Shown here: positions 59,784-64,000 of the stretch, in pieces
Layout: each line of letters starts with the position of its first letter
Position numbering within the stretch: the stretch's first letter is position 1
Source of the DNA: an uncultured Acidobacteriia bacterium
GTDB lineage: Bacteria; Acidobacteriota; Terriglobia; Bryobacterales; Bryobacteraceae
Reading direction: 5' to 3'
Length of the DNA stretch: 64,000 nucleotides
Assembly: GCA_903900705.1 (NCBI GenBank)
Contig: CAIUOG010000045.1
Span: forward strand, 1-64,000
Made by a program: the position numbers and the translations under genes
The notes under the pieces: model-generated
The model's database searches: none
The model's input: only the letters and a program-made list of their open reading frames with translations
Told to the model about the DNA's origin: nothing

Positions 59784-60539
59784 TCAGGCGGGGGGAAGCG
59801 AAGGTTCGGAGAAGTTCGTCACGAGCTGGTCCCCGGGGGCGCTGGTCAGGAGGCTGAGAGCGGCCAGCATGATGCTCTTCTGCAGGACGGGATCGTGAGG
59901 TTCTCCGAGCGGGTAGCCGAGAGGGCGGTCCACGATCAGCACGCGCGGCGGGTTGACGCGCTTTGTGACTTCCATAAGAAGGGAAATGGAGACGGTGGCG
60001 ATTCCCGCTCTTTCGATGATGCTCTGCAACAACCCGGCGGCCTGATGGCAGAAAGGGCAGACCGGGGCGAGCAGGACGCCATCCACACGGTCTTCCAGTA
60101 ACTGGCGCGCAATCTCTGGCCCGCTCTCCGCGAGGAGACGGGCGGGGGCGATGATCGAACCCATGATGCTGTAATGCCGGGGCGCGGCTTCGCCGATGAG
60201 CCCGGCATCGATCAACTCGCGCAAGCGGTCGAGCGGCAGCGTTAAATTCCGGTCCGCTTCAATGCCGGAGTGGTCGAAGGCGTCGCTCGATTGCCCGATC
60301 CGCAAGGTATCCGCCGGGGTGCCCCAGGGAATTTCGCGGAAAGAGCAATCGTCATGGCGGAAAGATTGGTCGAAGGGCGCCTGGCCTGGCAGGTAGAAAC
60401 CCGCCGTCGTGATCAGCGCAATGCGAGCCTGTTTCAGCGACTTATTCAGACGAGCGCCGGGCCGCCAATCGACGTGGCGGAACGGATAGCCCTGGATCAG
60501 CACCCGGTATTTGAGTTTCAGGTCCGAGAGTTGTGCCAT
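59784..60539 (-). CDS. GrdB-like protein (glycine/betaine reductase component B family)
   Basis: The 251-residue protein resembles the GrdB/selenoprotein B family of glycine, sarcosine and betaine reductases, in a short Cys form. At the usual selenocysteine region it reads LLAPVCPFCHQAAG, a CxxC motif with no in-frame TGA, so it is not a selenoprotein here. The neighbouring IERAGIATVSISLLMEVTKRV and RPLGYPLGEPHD match the family. Genuine glycine reduction is unlikely without GrdA and GrdC. The ATG at 60539 lies 1 bp after the methyltransferase gene. Its function is unknown, but it probably acts with the three upstream genes. Confidence 0.7.
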   Translation of the reverse strand: MAQLSDLKLKYRVLIQGYPFRHVDWRPGARLNKSLKQARIALITTAGFYLPGQAPFDQSFRHDDCSFREIPWGTPADTLRIGQSSDAFDHSGIEADRNLTLPLDRLRELIDAGLIGEAAPRHYSIMGSIIAPARLLAESGPEIARQLLEDRVDGVLLAPVCPFCHQAAGLLQSIIERAGIATVSISLLMEVTKRVNPPRVLIVDRPLGYPLGEPHDPVLQKSIMLAALSLLTSAPGDQLVTNFSEPSLPPA

Positions 60540-60540
60540 A

Positions 60541-61350
60541 TCATGCAGCGGGAACGGGGGTGCGACCGGTAAGAATCGCGTAGCCCAGGGTCCGCGCGCG
60601 AACCGCGTCTGAGGCGGCGCGCGCCATGGACTTCGCCTGGGTGAAGTCGACGCCGCCAAGATCGATTTTTTTCAGTTTGCTCATGATTTCGACACCGAGG
60701 AGTTTGCCCTGAATATCGCGCACCATTTCGGCGAGCGCCTCGTCGTGCGGTTCCATGGCGACATTCACCAGACCGGCGGATTCGAGATAGCCGGCGTATT
60801 CGGCGACGGGCCTCGCGTCGGCGATGCAGGCAACCCAGGCGAGCAGACCGGTCAACTCCGGCGGGAGCGTCGCGGCGCGGGTGAGATCGCTCAAACCGAC
60901 CTGGCCACCGGGTTTGAGAACGCGAACAAACTCCGCGGCGGCCTGGGCCTTGTCGGGGAACGTGCAAAATGCACACTCGCAGATGACGGCATCAAAGCTG
61001 AGAGCCGGGAAATCGATTTTCTCGGCGTCGCCCTGACAGATCCGGATGAGTGAAGCGGCAGGGGATTGCGCGGCGCGGACGGACGACTGCCTGACGTTTT
61101 CCGGCCCGAAGTCGATGCCGACGACTTCACAGCCGAAGGTTTCGGCAAGAAAGATGGCGCTTTCGCCCTTACCGCTGGCGACATCGAGAACGCGCATGCC
61201 TGGCCGGAGACCGAGGTTTTCCCCGAGACGGCGGGTGAGACGAAGACCGCCGGGGTGAAACGAGTCGCCGAGCAGCATACGCGCGAGATCGCTTTCATAG
61301 AGCGTGGCGCAACAGGATTTGAGTTCGCCGGCCGTTGTTTCGGGGCTCAT
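60541..61350 (-). CDS. Class I SAM-dependent methyltransferase (ArsM-like)
   Basis: The 269-residue protein has the class I SAM fold: VLDVASGKGESAIFLA (motif I), VVGIDFGPENV (motif II, acidic residue), and FDAVICECAFCTFPD (motif III/IV). The N-terminal ELKSCCATLYESD with a Cys pair and HPGGLRLTRRLG are features shared with arsenite methyltransferase-like proteins, but the third catalytic Cys position of ArsM is not clear. Product and substrate are unproven. It overlaps the radical SAM gene by 4 bp, so joint action is likely. Confidence 0.8.
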   Translation of the reverse strand: MSPETTAGELKSCCATLYESDLARMLLGDSFHPGGLRLTRRLGENLGLRPGMRVLDVASGKGESAIFLAETFGCEVVGIDFGPENVRQSSVRAAQSPAASLIRICQGDAEKIDFPALSFDAVICECAFCTFPDKAQAAAEFVRVLKPGGQVGLSDLTRAATLPPELTGLLAWVACIADARPVAEYAGYLESAGLVNVAMEPHDEALAEMVRDIQGKLLGVEIMSKLKKIDLGGVDFTQAKSMARAASDAVRARTLGYAILTGRTPVPAA

Positions 61351-62873
61351 TCGGTGTTCCCCGCCGGGGCGAGCGTGACCAGGGGTACCGGTTGAGGGAC
61401 GGCGGGTTCCGCGGCGAAGGAGAACGTGACGGGCCGGGGTTCATACCGGCGCCCTTCCCTGCGGGCGAGGCGGCGTTCGGGTTCCGCGGCCACCAACTGT
61501 TCGCGGGCCTGTTCGCGGTAGCCAATGGTGTTGTAGGAACAGAAAGGAATCTGTTTGCCGCCTGGCAAAAGGAATTCCTTGCAGCACTTCATGAGGTTCT
61601 TCTGATTGAAAGTCCAGGGGTCCATGAAGTCCTGGAGCATGATCATCATCATGTGCTGCGCGATGTCACCGACGGTGAGGCTCTCCGGGATGCCACAGGA
61701 CTGGCAGGAGAACGCCAGTTGTTCGGCGGATTTCTGGGAGCCCGCCACGGAGGACGAGGACCAGAGACCTTCGAGCGCTCCCTTGACTTCCATGTTCCAG
61801 TCCGGCATCACGCGATTGGCGATGTAGTCCAGGTAGTCATACACATTGACGATGCGCGGCAGAGGGGTCACGGTGTCTCCGTCGATGAAGGCATAGGTGA
61901 CGGAGTTGCAGGTTGGGAAGCAACAGGGTACGGGGACGAAATCGCTTACCTTGAATTTCTCCGCTGTCTGCGTCTCGATCAGACGCAGAATATCGGGAAT
62001 TGTCATGCGGTTCATCGGATCGTGTTTCGTGTGACGGCCGGCATGAAACGCGGGCTGAAAGTTAATTCCCCGGATCGCCGGATGCCTGATGGCGAACTCG
62101 ATGATCCGACCGATTTCATGTTCGTTCACACCGCGCTCAATGGCTGGAACGATGGTGACGGTAAGGCCGATCTGCGCGAGGCGATCGAGCGCGAGGAGCT
62201 TTTCCTCAAGGATGTCGGGTTCACCGCGCAGAACGCGATAGGTCTCGGATTCGAAGCCATCAAACTGGAAATAGATGGACGGACGGACTTCATTCAGCTG
62301 TTCGAGGAAGCGGTCGTCCTTCGCGATGCGTTTGCCGTTGGTGTTGACCATTACGGAGGAAATGCCGCGGGCTTTGGCGGCACGGACGAAATCGATGATT
62401 TGCGGGTGAATGGTGGGCTCGCCGCCGGAGAACTGTACGACTTCCGGATTCCCCTCGGTGCGCACATAGTCGTCCAGAATCTGCTCGACTTCCTCCAGGG
62501 TCAGGTTGAAGCCTGGACTGGCGTCGGAGAAGCAAAGAGGACAGGCCATGTTACAGGCACTGTTCACTTCGATAATACCGAGGCAGGCGTGCTGCTGGTG
62601 ATCGGGACAAAGGCCACAATCGTGGGGACAGCCATCGTGAATTTCGGCGTTGAAAGCGAGCGGAATGGTACCCGGTTTGTTGTAGCGCGCCTGGGTCATA
62701 TAGGCTTCCGCATCGGCGTAGACGAGGCCTTCAAAAGGCCCGCATTGCGGACACCGCTTGCGCATGTAGACCTTGTTGTCGCGGAGCAGAATCTGCGCGT
62801 CGATAACCTTGCGGCACTCGGGGCAGATACTGCGCGTCAGTTCGTAGAAAACGTAATCGGCATCCTTCTTCAT
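61347..62873 (-). CDS. Tes-like radical SAM protein (COG1964-type, tetraether-synthase family)
   Basis: The 508-residue protein has the radical SAM motif CNMACPLC (Cys107, Cys111, Cys114). It also has the extra Cys sites of the Tes/COG1964 family: CPEC (Cys17, Cys20) and CPQCG (Cys41, Cys44), then GCPHDCGLC (Cys82, Cys86, Cys89). C-terminal family blocks PVPCCFPTCNS, MKCCKEFLLPGG and IPFCSYNTIGYR are intact. Archaeal Tes joins two lipid chains to form tetraether lipids; bacterial homologues are known, but their products mostly are not. The C-terminal 50 residues are a Pro/Arg-rich tail. It lies 9 bp downstream of the flavoprotein gene. Confidence 0.85.
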   Translation of the reverse strand: MKKDADYVFYELTRSICPECRKVIDAQILLRDNKVYMRKRCPQCGPFEGLVYADAEAYMTQARYNKPGTIPLAFNAEIHDGCPHDCGLCPDHQQHACLGIIEVNSACNMACPLCFSDASPGFNLTLEEVEQILDDYVRTEGNPEVVQFSGGEPTIHPQIIDFVRAAKARGISSVMVNTNGKRIAKDDRFLEQLNEVRPSIYFQFDGFESETYRVLRGEPDILEEKLLALDRLAQIGLTVTIVPAIERGVNEHEIGRIIEFAIRHPAIRGINFQPAFHAGRHTKHDPMNRMTIPDILRLIETQTAEKFKVSDFVPVPCCFPTCNSVTYAFIDGDTVTPLPRIVNVYDYLDYIANRVMPDWNMEVKGALEGLWSSSSVAGSQKSAEQLAFSCQSCGIPESLTVGDIAQHMMMIMLQDFMDPWTFNQKNLMKCCKEFLLPGGKQIPFCSYNTIGYREQAREQLVAAEPERRLARREGRRYEPRPVTFSFAAEPAVPQPVPLVTLAPAGNTE

Positions 62874-62882
62874 AACTCTCCT

Positions 62883-64000
62883 CTAACGCACGAGCTTCGA
62901 TAAACCGCGAACGATGCTGCCCGAGACGCCGGACAGCAGGCGCTCCAGGGTCATGTCTCCGGCAAGCTGCCAGGTGGCCGAGGAGTAACCGGGGTAAGGG
63001 TGAATGACTCCGGCAAGATCAGAAGTTTTCATTTTCATTTTGATGGCGAGAGCAAGTTCGCAGATTGCCTCGCCCGCACGGGAATGGACGATGGTGGCGC
63101 CCAGGATTCGACCGTTGGGGGCGGCGACGATCTTCACGAAGCCGTCCTCCGCCGCGTCACAGATGGCCCTGTCCGTCCGGCTCATATCCTGACGGCCCAC
63201 CTGAATGCGGTCGCCGAACCGCGCGCGCGCGGTTTGTTCGGACAGCCCGACGTGGGCCACCTCGGGGTCGGTGAACGTGGCGGAAGGCAGCGGGGAGAGT
63301 CCGTCGGAAGAACCCGGAAGAAGAGCATTTCTGGCCGCCTGAAAGGCCTGCCAGCCCGCGAGGTGAGTGAACTGGGGACCGCCGGTGACGTCGCCCGCCG
63401 CATAGATGTGTTTCACGTTCGTCCGGAAGCGGCTGTCAACCGGGATGCCTCTTTCGGAAAACTTCACGCCGGCTTTGCCGGGATCGAGCGCGTCCACCAC
63501 GGGCGCGCGTCCGGAGCCGATGAAAAGCATTTCGCCGCGCGCTTCTCCGGAATCGGAGACCGCCACAACGGCGCCGGACTCTTTTCGCACCGCGCGCACG
63601 CAACCGCGAATCCAGTGAATGCCTTCGCGTTCGAAGACGCGGGCCATGGTTTCGGAAACCTCGGGCTCGTCTTTGGGAAGCAACTGAGCCGCCACGATGG
63701 TGACCTGAACGCCGAAGCGCCGGTAGGCCTGGGCGATTTCCATGCCGATGGGGCCGCCGCCGACCACGATCATGGAAGCGGGAAGCCGGTCGTTATCGAA
63801 AATGCTCTGGTAGGTATGAAAGGGGATTTCGGCCAGACCGGCAATGGCGGGGATGCGCGGGCGCGCGCCGGTGGCGAGGAGGAAAGTTTTGGCCCGCAGC
63901 ACGGTGTGGCCAACCTGAATTGTTCGGGCATCGAGGAAGCGAGCCTCGCCTTCGATGATTTCGACGCCCTGGCTGCGCAGTTCCTCCGGGCTTTCGAAAT
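62883..64000 (-). CDS. Pyridine-nucleotide-disulfide oxidoreductase, mercuric-reductase-like (5' end cut off)
   Basis: The gene continues beyond the right edge; 372 codons are visible. The NAD(P)H domain motif VVGGGPIGMEIAQAYRRFG, the second FAD motif HIYAAGDVTGGPQF, and a dimerisation domain ending IHPYPGYSSATWQLAGD are typical of the MerA/lipoamide dehydrogenase group. The tail lacks the C-terminal Cys pair of MerA, so mercury reduction is unlikely. The redox Cys motif near the N-terminus is outside the window. It is the first visible gene of the set with the Tes-like enzyme and could reduce a partner in that pathway. Confidence 0.85.
   Translation of the reverse strand, partial: FESPEELRSQGVEIIEGEARFLDARTIQVGHTVLRAKTFLLATGARPRIPAIAGLAEIPFHTYQSIFDNDRLPASMIVVGGGPIGMEIAQAYRRFGVQVTIVAAQLLPKDEPEVSETMARVFEREGIHWIRGCVRAVRKESGAVVAVSDSGEARGEMLFIGSGRAPVVDALDPGKAGVKFSERGIPVDSRFRTNVKHIYAAGDVTGGPQFTHLAGWQAFQAARNALLPGSSDGLSPLPSATFTDPEVAHVGLSEQTARARFGDRIQVGRQDMSRTDRAICDAAEDGFVKIVAAPNGRILGATIVHSRAGEAICELALAIKMKMKTSDLAGVIHPYPGYSSATWQLAGDMTLERLLSGVSGSIVRGLSKLVR

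Noticed and set aside
59784-60539. Selenocysteine in the GrdB-like protein
   Set aside because: There is no in-frame TGA; the position reads Cys, and the gene is intact without recoding.

Overview
The window looks like chromosomal DNA of a high-GC, Gram-negative, heterotrophic soil bacterium. The best guess is an Acidobacteriota member related to Candidatus Solibacter or Bryobacter. This rests on gene content: an Acidobacteria-type VWA protein, many secreted peptidases and polysaccharide-active enzymes, a TlpA lipoprotein beside a DsbD-alpha protein, an iduronate-sulfatase-type sulfatase and a Tes-type radical SAM enzyme. It is an inference; no rRNA or tRNA is present to test it.

0-25 kb is housekeeping and degradative DNA: VWA protein, rhomboid protease, FAH-family enzyme, secreted M1 aminopeptidase, thrC, amino-acid permease, Moco-sulfurase-like aminotransferase, Uma2 protein, S10 carboxypeptidase and an SPFH pair. 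Then comes the conserved translation block rplM-rpsI-rpsB-tsf-pyrH-frr, with structured RNA in its leader and spacers. After it come thrB, a U32-like protein, a secreted regulatory-like-domain protein, an M20 peptidase, a decayed gene, and a TlpA/DsbD-alpha pair.

25-30 kb is a three-gene pectin (rhamnogalacturonan/oligogalacturonate) operon: PL22-like lyase, GDSL esterase and PL26/YetA-like lyase.

30-38.5 kb is an accessory island. It holds two toxin-antitoxin modules on the same strand (AbiEi/AbiEii and UPF0175/PIN), an orphan HEPN-like protein, a Fic protein with an inhibitory motif, a VapC remnant, and three families of non-coding repeats (here X, Y, Z) placed similarly around both TA modules.

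38.5-49 kb is nitrate assimilation on the minus strand. A DmsB-DmsC fusion is followed by a molybdopterin nitrate reductase, NirB, NirD, NarK, an outer-membrane porin and HemD. The first four genes overlap by 4 bp each.

49-57 kb has a sulfatase, a DinB protein, a TetR/SDR operon with paired operator palindromes, and a membrane hybrid histidine kinase. 57-64 kb has a two-subunit molybdenum hydroxylase and, upstream of it, a tightly packed minus-strand set: a flavin disulfide oxidoreductase (cut by the window edge), a tetraether-synthase-like radical SAM enzyme, a SAM methyltransferase and a GrdB-like protein. This last set is the most interesting metabolic lead in the window.
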